From NCBI RefSeq assembly GCF_032050975.1, contig NZ_CP116967.1, positions 1,857,001 through 1,921,000 on the forward strand: a stretch of 64,000 bases of DNA, in the 5' to 3' direction. The notes under the pieces were generated by a model, which had not been told where the DNA came from, made no database searches, and saw only the letters and a program-made list of their open reading frames with translations. The stretch is from Candidatus Nitrospira allomarina (GTDB lineage Bacteria > Nitrospirota > Nitrospiria > Nitrospirales > UBA8639). Position numbers and translations under genes: made by a program. Positions 19,112 through 27,257 of the stretch are shown piece after piece; position 1 is the stretch's first letter; each line of letters begins with the position of its first letter.

Positions 19112-19606
19112 TTATGCGGTAGGAACTGGTTGGGTACTCCGAAGTTGCTGAAAAAAATTCTGTAAGATTGCTCGACAATCATCTGCCAGGATATCTGAGT
19201 CTACCTTCACCCGGTGATTAAACCTGGTCTCCGCTGTGAGATTGCAGATTGACCCACAGGCGCCGGCTTTCGGATCCCATGTGCCAAATACGACACGGGC
19301 AATTCTAGCCTGGATGATGGCTCCTGCACACATGGCGCAGGGTTCCAATGTCACATAGAGAGTGGTGTCCGTCAGACGCCAGGACCCCAGTGCCATCGAA
19401 GCGGATCGAATGGCCATGAGTTCGGCATGGGCGGTCGGATCTTGTGTGCTCTCCCGTTGATTGAAGCCCGTTGCGAGGATTTTTTTATTCTGGACCAGGA
19501 CCGCTCCAACTGGAACTTCTTCCGCACGAAAGGCCTGATGCGCCCAGTCCAACGCCATGCGCATGAATTGAATATCCGTGGTTGGATCCAATACCTCCAT
19601 GGTCAT
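19112..19606 (-). CDS. tadA: tRNA-specific adenosine deaminase TadA
   Basis: The protein has 164 residues. It converts adenosine-34 to inosine in the wobble position of tRNA-Arg(ACG). The zinc and catalytic motifs of the cytidine-deaminase fold are present: HAE in DPTAHAELMAIR and PCAMC in LYVTLEPCAMCAGA. The length is usual for bacterial TadA. The gene is followed within 13 nt by tRNA-Ser on the same strand. In many bacteria this neighbourhood continues with ffs and dnaX; neither is seen here, and the STAND/caspase island occupies the following position instead. Confidence 0.95.
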   Translation of the reverse strand: MTMEVLDPTTDIQFMRMALDWAHQAFRAEEVPVGAVLVQNKKILATGFNQRESTQDPTAHAELMAIRSASMALGSWRLTDTTLYVTLEPCAMCAGAIIQARIARVVFGTWDPKAGACGSICNLTAETRFNHRVKVDSDILADDCRAILQNFFQQLRSTQPVPTA

Positions 19607-19717
19607 ATCAAAAAGTACAGTTGAATGATGATGGTGTGAGTGAAAGTTTTTGTTCCGAAAGGCAAAAAAATGGTAACATAGCCACTATCTGATGTATAGC
19701 CAACCCACCTGGAAATC

Positions 19718-20494
19718 TTGGTGAAATCTTCCGCCAGTAACGTGAGTCAGAGGCTCGTTCCTTTGGAAAAGGTGCAAGCCATGTGGCAGAGTCTTGCCCA
19801 CCACTTTTTTGAGAATCGGTTACCTCTGATTACCATTGAGTGGAGCACACGATTAACCTCATCGGCCGGGTTGTTTGTGAGTCAGATTGGCCCAAGAAGC
19901 TGGTGGGCCTCACGTGAGTATCGACAAGGTGCGGCTCGAGTGATTCGGTTGTCTGCTCCTTTGCTTCGCGATCAACCCGAAGAAGAGCTCCGACGAACGT
20001 TGGCACATGAAATGATTCACCAATGGCAGTTTGATATTCGGAAGCATCGTCCGTCCCATGGGGCGGAATTTCGTGCAATGATGCACAGGATGAATGCGGC
20101 GGGACTTGGGGTGACGGTTCGCCATCAGTTGAATGTGGGTGTTCAGAGACATCATCGCTATGCCTGGCAGTGCCTTCAATGCGGAATGGCTTATCATCGG
20201 CAACGGCGAACGATTTTTCCGAGTCGACATATTTGTAGCCGATGTCGAGGAAAACTTGTCGAAGTTGAATTACATTACACTCAAAAAACTCATGAAGAAT
20301 CGACGGTCGGAGGAGGTGTGAATCACGGAGGCCATCAGACAGAGGATAGATCGGCTGTGCAGATATTGTGTGTGACTGGAATGAGGGATGGCAAAGTCTT
20401 ATCGACGAAAGGCGTCTTTCCCCCGGATGACTTCCGCGAGGAGTTTATCGGCGAGTTTGGCGGCCCGGCGATGGCGCCACCAACGAACGGTTAG
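19718..20494 (+). CDS. SprT-like zinc metalloprotease-domain protein
   Basis: The protein has 258 residues. The SprT/Spartan-type zinc-binding motif HEMIHQWQFD with a downstream HG(AEF) is followed by a C-terminal zinc ribbon (CLQC...CSRC). Proteins of this family are metalloproteases or metal-binding proteins of uncertain bacterial function; eukaryotic Spartan cleaves DNA-protein crosslinks. The frame opens at TTG 19718 directly followed by GTG 19721, without a strong ribosome site, so the exact start is uncertain. The last ~30 residues have low family resemblance and lie opposite the small minus-strand frame 20399-20554. Confidence 0.78.
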   Translation: MVKSSASNVSQRLVPLEKVQAMWQSLAHHFFENRLPLITIEWSTRLTSSAGLFVSQIGPRSWWASREYRQGAARVIRLSAPLLRDQPEEELRRTLAHEMIHQWQFDIRKHRPSHGAEFRAMMHRMNAAGLGVTVRHQLNVGVQRHHRYAWQCLQCGMAYHRQRRTIFPSRHICSRCRGKLVEVELHYTQKTHEESTVGGGVNHGGHQTEDRSAVQILCVTGMRDGKVLSTKGVFPPDDFREEFIGEFGGPAMAPPTNG

Positions 20495-20554
20495 AGCATA
20501 GATCACAATGGTACTTAGGACGAGCAAGAAGCCTGTTGTGATGTTGTCCATAGA
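20399..20554 (-). CDS. Possible small single-span membrane protein
   Basis: The 51-codon frame begins MDNITTGFLLVLSTIVIYAL, a convincing transmembrane helix, followed by a very basic, amphipathic tail ending RGKDAFRR. A TTG 33 bases upstream could also start it. No clear ribosome site was seen. It overlaps the 3' end of the SprT-like gene on the opposite strand by 96 bp. Either this small gene is real and the SprT frame runs on by chance, or the reverse. The hydrophobic-then-basic composition argues for a real product; no function can be assigned. Confidence 0.4.
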   Translation of the reverse strand, partial: SMDNITTGFLLVLSTIVIYALTVRWWRHRRAAKLADKLLAEVIRGKDAFRR

Positions 20555-20729
20555 GGGAGTGTAGAAGAATAAATTTCCAGATGGCAAGGTGGGGGGGCAT
20601 CTTGGGAAGGGTGGCGGTACCTGAAGGAAAATCGCGTTGCCTTAATGTGCGTAATTATATGAAAATATTATGAAATTTAGTATGGTCGTTTAAATTTTCT
20701 CATAAAAAAATGGATGGTACGTTTTCCAA

Positions 20730-21734
20730 ATGGACATCCTGATTCTGTTCGCATCCCTCGTCGTCATTTTGTTAGGGGCGGAGGCGTTTACCAACAGTTT
20801 AGAACATTTTGGAGAGCGACTCGGGATTTCGGAAGGCGTCACCGGTTCGGTATTTGCGGCGGTGGGAACCGCATTGCCGGAAACGATGGTGCCTATCTTT
20901 GCCATCCTGTTGTCTTCTGGTTCTGAAACGTTGCGGCACGAAGTGGGGGTGGGGGCTATTCTGGGGGCCCCCCTGATGCTGTCCACATTAGCCTTCTTTC
21001 TGTTGGGGTTCTTTGCCGCACGGAAAAGAGGGTGGCATGGCACGTTAAATCCTGAGCCGATCGGATTCGCTCGTGATCTGCTCTGGTTTAACTGGGCGTT
21101 TTGTCTGGGAGTGATTGCCGTGTTTGTTCCCCAGGAGTGGGGTTGGGCACGGCCTGCCATTGCGGGTGCACTGGTTATCCTGTATGTGGTGTATTTGTAT
21201 CAAACTATTCGATCTTCAGCCAATTTAGTGGATGATGGCCATGGAACCGAGGCGGATCATCCGCTTTATATGACCATAGCGGGGCTTCCCGATAATTTAA
21301 TGGTGATCTTGTTTCAGGTGGGATGCGGCCTGGGCCTCATTGTGTTAGGGGCGAAGGGTTTTGTGTATGGGATTGAACAGCTTGCCCCCAGGTGGGGCGT
21401 TTCGGCCTTAGCCCTGTCTCTCCTCATTATTCCAATTGCGACTGAATTGCCTGAAAAAGTGAACAGCATTATTTGGATCCGGCGCAATCGGGATACCCTG
21501 GCTGTCGGGAATATTACCGGGGCCATGGTCTTTCAGGGGAGTTTATTGCCAGCCTTGGGAATTATGCTGACAGCCTGGGTTCCGCAACATGAAATTCTCA
21601 TGGGAATGGCGATGACGTTGGTGGCGGCCTGCTATTTGACCTGGGTGTTACGGCGGGGCGTGTTGAAGCCCATTCACCTGGTTATGAACGGTCTGTGTTA
21701 TGTGGTGTTTGTGGTTTCGGTGCTCTTCTGGTAA
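20730..21734 (+). CDS. Sodium/calcium exchanger family (CaCA) inner-membrane protein
   Basis: The protein has 334 residues and about ten hydrophobic spans. The two inverted alpha-repeats of the CaCA family are visible: GTALPETMVPI near residue 48 and ATELPEKVNSI near residue 235, each with the conserved acidic residue in the membrane. Family members exchange Ca2+ or another cation for Na+ or H+. The length suits the short bacterial YrbG/CAX-like forms. It is followed 55 bp on by a hydroxyacid dehydrogenase, without evident functional linkage. The ion specificity cannot be read from the sequence. Confidence 0.85.
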   Translation: MDILILFASLVVILLGAEAFTNSLEHFGERLGISEGVTGSVFAAVGTALPETMVPIFAILLSSGSETLRHEVGVGAILGAPLMLSTLAFFLLGFFAARKRGWHGTLNPEPIGFARDLLWFNWAFCLGVIAVFVPQEWGWARPAIAGALVILYVVYLYQTIRSSANLVDDGHGTEADHPLYMTIAGLPDNLMVILFQVGCGLGLIVLGAKGFVYGIEQLAPRWGVSALALSLLIIPIATELPEKVNSIIWIRRNRDTLAVGNITGAMVFQGSLLPALGIMLTAWVPQHEILMGMAMTLVAACYLTWVLRRGVLKPIHLVMNGLCYVVFVVSVLFW

Positions 21735-21788
21735 TGCCTGGTCTTTGGGTTTTTTAAACATGATGCGCAAAAGAATAAGAGCACAGCG

Positions 21789-22895
21789 ATGGCCCTTCCG
21801 ATAGTTGTTGTCACGCGACGTCTCCCACAACAGGCTTGGGAGGTATTAGGGGCACAGGCCGATCTTGTCTGCTGGGAGCACGATTGCCCCGTTGATCGGA
21901 AATGGTTGTTGGATCATCTTCCCGAGGCAGAGGGTCTGTATTGCCTGTTGACGGACCGGATTGATCAGGAAGTGCTTCAGGTTGGGAAACGGCTTCGGGT
22001 GATCAGCACCATGGCCGTCGGATATGATCATATCGACGTTGCAGAATGTACGATTCGTGGCATTCCGGTTGGACACACACCAGGGATTTTAACTGAAACA
22101 ACGGCGGATTTGGCTTTTGCCTTGCTCCTTTCTGCAGCCAGACGAATTGTCGAAGGGGTTGAATATGTGCGACAGGGACAGTGGAGAACCTGGAGCCCTG
22201 ATCTCTTGCTGGGACAGGATGTGCATGGTGCGACATTAGGCATTGTGGGATTTGGCCGGATCGGGCAGGCCATGGCCAGGCGCGCGCAAGGATTCCAAAT
22301 GGATGTGCTAGCGGTGCCGTCACCGAATGGTGTGAGTGGGTCACCGCAGTCTTCGGTCTCAGTGGAGTCTGGCACTCAGCCTATTGCGAAACCAACAATA
22401 CACCGGAAAGGCTCTGTTGATAAGACGAGTCAGGGCGAACCGATAGGGGCGTCATTTCACGAGGTTGGTCTGCATGAAGCATTAGCACGGGCGGATTTTG
22501 TGAGTCTGCATGTCCCCCTGACCCCTCACACGCACCATTTGATCGGGGAAGCTGAGTTTCGAGCCATGAAGCCTTCAAGTATTCTGATCAATACGGCTCG
22601 TGGAAGCGTGGTTGATCCAGAGGCCCTGTATCACGCCTTAGTGCAGGGCCATATTGGTGGGGCAGCTTTGGATGTGACTGATCCGGAGCCCATTCCTGAG
22701 ACACACCCGCTCCTTACGCTTCCCAACTGTCTGATTATCCCACACTTGGGGAGTGCGTCTGTGGCGACAAGGACCAGAATGGCCTGCATGGCCGCGGAGA
22801 ATATCGGTGCCGGCTTACGCGGAGACGCGCTTCCACACTGTATCAATCCTGAAGTCTACCGTGTGTCACGCAGTCCCGAGACCGGGATGGTATGA
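21789..22895 (+). CDS. D-2-hydroxyacid dehydrogenase (glyoxylate/hydroxypyruvate reductase-like)
   Basis: The protein has 368 residues. The Rossmann motif GIVGFGRIGQ, the substrate Arg in NTARGSVVD, the Glu in DPEP and the catalytic His in IIPHLGSA define the D-isomer 2-hydroxyacid dehydrogenase family, most like the glyoxylate reductase/D-glycerate dehydrogenase group. It interconverts a 2-oxoacid and a D-2-hydroxyacid with NAD(P)H. A polar, low-complexity insertion of about 40 residues (roughly 178-218) lies in the coenzyme domain between the strand after GFGRIG and helix EALARADFV; most relatives lack it. Confidence 0.9.
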   Translation: MALPIVVVTRRLPQQAWEVLGAQADLVCWEHDCPVDRKWLLDHLPEAEGLYCLLTDRIDQEVLQVGKRLRVISTMAVGYDHIDVAECTIRGIPVGHTPGILTETTADLAFALLLSAARRIVEGVEYVRQGQWRTWSPDLLLGQDVHGATLGIVGFGRIGQAMARRAQGFQMDVLAVPSPNGVSGSPQSSVSVESGTQPIAKPTIHRKGSVDKTSQGEPIGASFHEVGLHEALARADFVSLHVPLTPHTHHLIGEAEFRAMKPSSILINTARGSVVDPEALYHALVQGHIGGAALDVTDPEPIPETHPLLTLPNCLIIPHLGSASVATRTRMACMAAENIGAGLRGDALPHCINPEVYRVSRSPETGMV

Positions 22896-23005
22896 ATCTC
22901 TACGAAAATTGCTAGATGACTATTTACACTGGTAAAGGAGCTCGATGATATGGGAGACATCACAGGTCGATCTGACGATTGGCGGTTTCGTCAGGAGGAG
23001 AGATC

Positions 23006-23317
23006 ATGATTCACATCACACCACCGGCCGTGGAAAAATTGAAAGCCCTGATCGAAGAGCACCCCGAGGATCCCATTGTGCGTTTAGCCGTTCGGGACCG
23101 GGATGACAAAGTCCTTGTTTTTTCCATTACTCTTGAAGATGCTGTGACACAGGAGGATTCGGTCTTAGATATTGAAGACCTCATCATTGCCATAGACGGC
23201 TCTTGTGCACAACGGCTGGAGGGCGTCACGGTTGATTATGAGGAGGCTGCTGGATTCAGCTTCCACCACCCGGAACCCCCCGATCCTTATAAATTAAACC
23301 TGATCCTACCTGAATGA
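23006..23317 (+). CDS. HesB/IscA-like domain protein lacking the iron-sulfur cysteines
   Basis: The protein has 103 residues from ATG 23006, which has AGGAGGAGA just upstream; an in-frame start at 22979 is less likely. The start IHITPPAVEKLKALIEEHP resembles the A-type carrier fold (ITxxAxxxL), but the three cysteines that bind Fe-S in IscA/ErpA (mid-domain Cys and C-terminal CxC) are absent; the only Cys is in SCAQR. It therefore probably does not carry a cluster. The role is unknown. It is followed by the RlmL-like gene after ~110 bp. Confidence 0.65.
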   Translation: MIHITPPAVEKLKALIEEHPEDPIVRLAVRDRDDKVLVFSITLEDAVTQEDSVLDIEDLIIAIDGSCAQRLEGVTVDYEEAAGFSFHHPEPPDPYKLNLILPE

Positions 23318-23425
23318 GGGAGACAGAATTGGATAGGGTCTTCATTGAACCCGATTGCGGGAATATTCTTCATCAAGGATTCTTGCTAAGCTTAACCGGT
23401 AACCATACATCCCGCGATTATTCTT

Positions 23426-24613
23426 ATGATGGAAACATTTTTTGCAACCTGTCCTCGTGGCTTAGAAGATGTTCTGAGCCAGGAACTTCAAGAATTAGGC
23501 GGGCAGGAGATTCGATCGACTCCTGGCGGCGTTGAATGCCAGGGCGCTTTTCCTCTTTGCTACCGGCTCAACTTGGAAAGTCGGATTGCCAGCCGTATTT
23601 TGTGGCGGGTGGGGCAGGGGTGGTACCGGGATGAGGAGGACCTGTATCGCCTCGCCTCAAGTCTTCCCTGGCCTGAATATTTTTCCGTGGATTGTCACAT
23701 CAAAGTTCGGCTCATTGCTCAACATTCTCCACTGAAGAGTCTGGAGTTTGCGACGCTACGAGTGAAAGATGCCATTTGTGACCGATTTGTCCGGGCGACA
23801 CAGGCGCGCCCAGAGGTAAGTAAACGACAACCCGATATTCAAATTGTGGTCTTTGTCGATGCAGAGCATGTGGTGTGGTATATCGACACCTCGGGAGATC
23901 CGCTGTTTAAGCGGGGATGGCGGAAAGTGGCGGGAGAGGCGCCGATCCGAGAAAATTTGGCGGCCGGCATCCTCAGGCTTTCAGGTTGGACTGGTGAGCA
24001 AGTCCTGCTTGATCCGATGTGTGGCGCAGGCACATTTTTAATTGAGGCGGCGTTGATGGCCAAAGGAATTGCTCCAGGCCGTGGGCGTGAATTTGCCTTC
24101 CGGTATCTACAGAATTTTAATTGCACGATCTGGGATCAAGTACGCCAAGAGTCGATCAAATCGATACTCCCCGGTTCGGGTCTATCTATTGTGGGGTATG
24201 ATGAGGATGTGAATGCCTTGGCCATGGCCAGAAGAAACCTGGAAGGCTTGGGGTTTGAGGAAATTCACTTAGGTCAGGTGGATGTATTGGATGTGACGCC
24301 TCCTGGGCCAAAAGGTATTCTCGTTACGAATCCTCCTTATGGAGTGAGAATGGGAGACCGGTCGGAGCTGGAGGAGTGGTATCCGAAATTTGGGAATCTG
24401 TTGAAGCAGCGGTTTGCGGGGTGGAGTGTCTATGTCCTCACGGCCGATTCGCGACTTCCTAAACTGATTCACTTAGCGCCATCACGTAAAATCCCCCTGT
24501 TCAATGGCCCGTTGGAATCGAGGCTGTATGAATTTCAGATGGTGGCCGGAGGGAACCGGAAATCGGCAAGGCAGGCCAGGCAACAGGCAGTGATCAGGCC
24601 AGGTCTTAAATGA
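23426..24613 (+). CDS. THUMP-domain class I methyltransferase, RlmL N-domain type (23S rRNA guanine-N2 methyltransferase)
   Basis: The protein has 395 residues. An N-terminal ferredoxin-like/THUMP region (FFATCPRGLEDVLSQEL, about 1-160) is followed by the methyltransferase core with SAM motif DPMCGAGTF near residue 195 and catalytic NPPYG near 295. This is the architecture of the RlmL N-domain that makes m2G2445 in 23S rRNA; the E. coli enzyme carries an extra RlmK domain that is absent here. Two adjacent ATGs (23426, 23429) could start it. The stop overlaps the 3' end of the convergent receiver gene by 8 bp. Confidence 0.88.
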   Translation: MMETFFATCPRGLEDVLSQELQELGGQEIRSTPGGVECQGAFPLCYRLNLESRIASRILWRVGQGWYRDEEDLYRLASSLPWPEYFSVDCHIKVRLIAQHSPLKSLEFATLRVKDAICDRFVRATQARPEVSKRQPDIQIVVFVDAEHVVWYIDTSGDPLFKRGWRKVAGEAPIRENLAAGILRLSGWTGEQVLLDPMCGAGTFLIEAALMAKGIAPGRGREFAFRYLQNFNCTIWDQVRQESIKSILPGSGLSIVGYDEDVNALAMARRNLEGLGFEEIHLGQVDVLDVTPPGPKGILVTNPPYGVRMGDRSELEEWYPKFGNLLKQRFAGWSVYVLTADSRLPKLIHLAPSRKIPLFNGPLESRLYEFQMVAGGNRKSARQARQQAVIRPGLK

Positions 24614-25058
24614 GAGGTTTTCCGGCCATGTTTAAGAGTGAAACCCAGACATCTTCAATGCATCGCAACACATAAATCCATTCGTCACAGGTCTTCGGTC
24701 GTTTAAAAAGATGGCAATTGGGAGGGAAAGAAAAATCTTTTGAGTGACGTGGAGTCTCCTCCGAAAACAAGGCCACCGGAATTAACTGTAAGCGGCGGTC
24801 GCGTTGGAGGCCCTTAATAATTTCTTCTCCCGACAAATCGGGGAGATGATTGGAGAGAAAAATCAGGTCGGGTTGTGGGGCATCCACAAAGGGGTACTCC
24901 TGATTTAAAAAGGCCGTACCTTGTTCGCCATCTTCCGCCTCAAAAATTTCCACGCAGATGATTTGGGCCACCGTCAGTGCTTCTTTGAGGGCTTCTATCT
25001 GAGCGATATCATCCTCGATGGTCAGGATCTTAAATGTGTTTTTGACGGCGCCGCGCAT
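24606..25058 (-). CDS. Receiver-domain protein lacking the phospho-acceptor aspartate
   Basis: About 150 residues from ATG 25058; a GTG at 25100 is an alternative start. The fold matches Rcp1/CheY-like single-domain response regulators: acidic pair IEDD at the start, T/S in VALFSEE and the conserved Lys in LFKRPKT. At the phosphorylation site the expected 'LLDxxLP' reads LIFLSNHLP, so the Asp is Ser. Phosphorelay by the standard mechanism is therefore unlikely; such pseudo-receivers usually act as binding modules. No output domain is present, and no kinase gene is nearby. Confidence 0.72.
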   Translation of the reverse strand: MRGAVKNTFKILTIEDDIAQIEALKEALTVAQIICVEIFEAEDGEQGTAFLNQEYPFVDAPQPDLIFLSNHLPDLSGEEIIKGLQRDRRLQLIPVALFSEETPRHSKDFSFPPNCHLFKRPKTCDEWIYVLRCIEDVWVSLLNMAGKPLI

Positions 25059-25100
25059 GATCCGATGCCCATTATCTTGGTTGAAGCAGACTGCCCACAC

Positions 25101-25427
25101 TTCAGTCTGGTGAAGGATTGACGTCCGATATACGACAGAAAATACGTGTGTTGGCCTATCTGTTTTTTCGGTTGAATCTTGCTGAGATTAAGAGGAAACC
25201 GGCTGAGTCGGATTTTTGATAGAGAAGAATGAGGAGAGAATCCTGATGCCTGGAACAAGTTCTGTTGATTGCAGAGTGGATCGAGGCCCATTAAGCTGAA
25301 AAAGCAGGACACCAAACAGCGTAAATCTCACTCAGTATGAACAAACATAAAACATTCAAGCAAAATAGGGAGATCCCTGTCCCCCTATGGGGTGAGATAA
25401 AGATACGCCTTTGGCCTGATTTACATG
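25101..25427. other. Intergenic stretch without a recognisable gene
   Basis: About 330 bp between two minus-strand genes. No open frame with coding character, no RNA gene, and no clear terminator or repeat was seen. It presumably contains the promoter of the receiver gene. Confidence 0.4.
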
Positions 25428-26216
25428 TTAGCCAGGGAGGCTGCCGAGAAGTTGTTGGATCACCGGGAGGGCATCAGGGCGAGCGGCGATGATGCCATTG
25501 ACGATGGGATGAGGTTGGTTGCATTGAATGGGTTTCAGGTCTCTGTCGAGGACGACCCCTCCCGCCGCTTGAACCAGAAGGAGCGCAGCCGCGATATCCC
25601 ATTCGTTTTGTGTGCCAATATTGATCACCCCGTCAATCTGTCCGGCAGCCACCAGTGCCAATGAATATGCAATGGAACCCATAAGATTGCGGCAATGGGC
25701 GGTTTCTCCCCAGGTGCGAATGGTGGAGCGGTCAATGGGGCCCGTGTTCACCAGGAACGACAAGCGATGTCCGGTAGTCTGGCCGACATGAATGGGGTAG
25801 CCATTGACGGTCGCCGGTTCACCTCGCACGGCACAATAATATTCCTGGGTGGCGGGATTGAAGATTATTCCGATTGAGGCCTGTCCATGGTCGATGAGGG
25901 CAAGGGAGATCGCAAATTGTGGGAGGTTTTTAATAAAGGGTTTGGTCCCATCAATGGGATCCAGGATCCACACACGGTTTTTTTTCAGTCTGATGGGGTT
26001 GTCTGGCGATTCTTCCGAGAGCCAGCCATCATCAGGATAGACGGCGAACAAGGCTTCCTGGACGATGCGATTGACTTCCAGGTCGGCATTGGTCACTGGC
26101 GATCCGTCCGGCTTGATCTGGACGACTAATCCCTCATACTGGATTCTGTGAAGGCAATCACGTGCGCGGAGCAGGGCTTGTCGGATGATGGAGAGTTCTT
26201 GGCGATAATCAGTCAT
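25428..26216 (-). CDS. Inositol-monophosphatase family phosphatase (CysQ/HisN-like)
   Basis: About 262 residues. The Mg2+-binding motifs of the family are complete: EESPDNP (first acidic site), DPIDGTKPF (signature) and EWDIAAALLLVQAAGG (C-terminal site). Members hydrolyse inositol phosphates, 3'-phosphoadenosine 5'-phosphate or histidinol phosphate. The TKPF/FIKNLPQFAISLAL context resembles the histidinol-phosphatase and CysQ-like subgroups, but the substrate cannot be fixed by eye. The frame opens at TTG 26222; ATG 26216 is the more plausible start. Confidence 0.88.
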   Translation of the reverse strand: MTDYRQELSIIRQALLRARDCLHRIQYEGLVVQIKPDGSPVTNADLEVNRIVQEALFAVYPDDGWLSEESPDNPIRLKKNRVWILDPIDGTKPFIKNLPQFAISLALIDHGQASIGIIFNPATQEYYCAVRGEPATVNGYPIHVGQTTGHRLSFLVNTGPIDRSTIRTWGETAHCRNLMGSIAYSLALVAAGQIDGVINIGTQNEWDIAAALLLVQAAGGVVLDRDLKPIQCNQPHPIVNGIIAARPDALPVIQQLLGSLPG

Positions 26217-26433
26217 AATCAAAATGGATGTGGTGCATTGGCCATAGGGAGTAAATGTTCTCTCTTGATATTGTACCCCAGACCATCGGTTAAGTGTGGA
26301 GCGCGCTTAAGGCATCGATCGTAACAGTTCATAGCATGAGAGGTGCGTCTGAGGCTAGATTGACTGTATGGGGGGGAAAGGAAAGGGTTTGGGTGCATGG
26401 AATGAGGCGTGGGGAGAATTTCCGGGACGTAAT

Positions 26434-26665
26434 ATGCAAACGGTAACCGTGAGGCTGAAAATTTCACCTGAACGCTTTCAGGCCTATTACCAGGGTGTGG
26501 TGGAATCTGTGGTGGCGCAGTCACTCGATGGTCGGACGATCCAATTTCCCCGCCAGAGTGCTTCGTCCCTTTGTCTCGCATCAGGGGATCCAGGGGACCT
26601 TTGAGATCACCTTCGATGCGGGGTTGAAGTTTCATTCGATTCGCCTGGCACAGGAAGACAGGTAA
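26434..26665 (+). pseudogene. DUF2835 family small protein, interrupted by a +1 frameshift in a C4 tract
   Basis: From ATG 26434 the frame reads MQTVTVRLKISPERFQAYYQ...SLDGRTIQFP, then loses homology. The next frame picks up exactly there with RVLRPFVSHQGIQGTFEITF...IRLAQEDR and stops at 26663-26665. Removing one C from CCCC at 26548-26551 restores a ~76-residue protein with the DUF2835 pattern (YYQG, DGRT, FPA, LRPF, GIxGxFxxxF). The function of the family is unknown. The gene ends 11 bp before yqaA. A real frameshift or a homopolymer sequencing error are both possible; the homopolymer position favours an error. Confidence 0.7.
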
Positions 26666-26676
26666 GTGCAGCCGCT

Positions 26677-27114
26677 ATGACTGGAGATGGGTATTCCCTC
26701 GTCGGATTATTTCTGAGTGCGTTTCTTTCCTCAACCATATTACCGGGTAGCTCCGAGGTCGTCTTCGTTATTTTGTCTGCACAGGGGCATCTTCCGGCTT
26801 GGAGTCTGCTCGCTACGGCGACGGCAGGCAATACCCTGGGTGGGATGAGTTCCTGGGCCTTGGGGTGGCTTATCGGGTGGTGGTATCCACTCCATGAATT
26901 CACCAAGCCAGCCCACCATTTGGCCGTGGAACGGATTCGAAAGTGGGGTAGTCCGGTGCTGTTATTGTCCTGGGTGCCGGTTATTGGGGATCCGCTGTGT
27001 ATCGCGGCAGGATGGTTGCGGATGGGCTGGGTGCGTGCCCTATTGTGTATTGGGATTGGCAAAGGGTGCCGGTATGTGGTTTTGTTCGCGTTGTTACCCA
27101 GCAATGGCGGGTGA
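26677..27114 (+). CDS. yqaA: YqaA-type small DedA/SNARE-associated inner-membrane protein
   Basis: The protein has 145 residues and is strongly hydrophobic, with the YqaA/DedA signatures: FLSSTILPGSSEVVF near residue 15, GNTLGGMSSWALG near 50 and the SWVPVIGDPLCIAAG block near 98. DedA-superfamily proteins are implicated in lipid translocation and membrane homeostasis; the precise role of YqaA is not known. It starts 11 bp after the DUF2835 gene. Confidence 0.88.
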   Translation: MTGDGYSLVGLFLSAFLSSTILPGSSEVVFVILSAQGHLPAWSLLATATAGNTLGGMSSWALGWLIGWWYPLHEFTKPAHHLAVERIRKWGSPVLLLSWVPVIGDPLCIAAGWLRMGWVRALLCIGIGKGCRYVVLFALLPSNGG

Positions 27115-27257
27115 ACGACGCAGGCGCCTGCCTATAGCATTCAAAAAACGTTGTTGGTATGGTTGGCCTTGCCTCTTAATTGCCTCCTTTTTGATAAATT
27201 GCTTTCCAAACGACCAATTCCTCTAGAGTTCCCAGCCTATTATGGAGGCGTCATATT

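Noticed and set aside
26219-26635. 138-codon minus-strand frame opposite the DUF2835 gene
   Set aside because: Overlaps a recognisable family on the other strand; low-complexity, no family resemblance.
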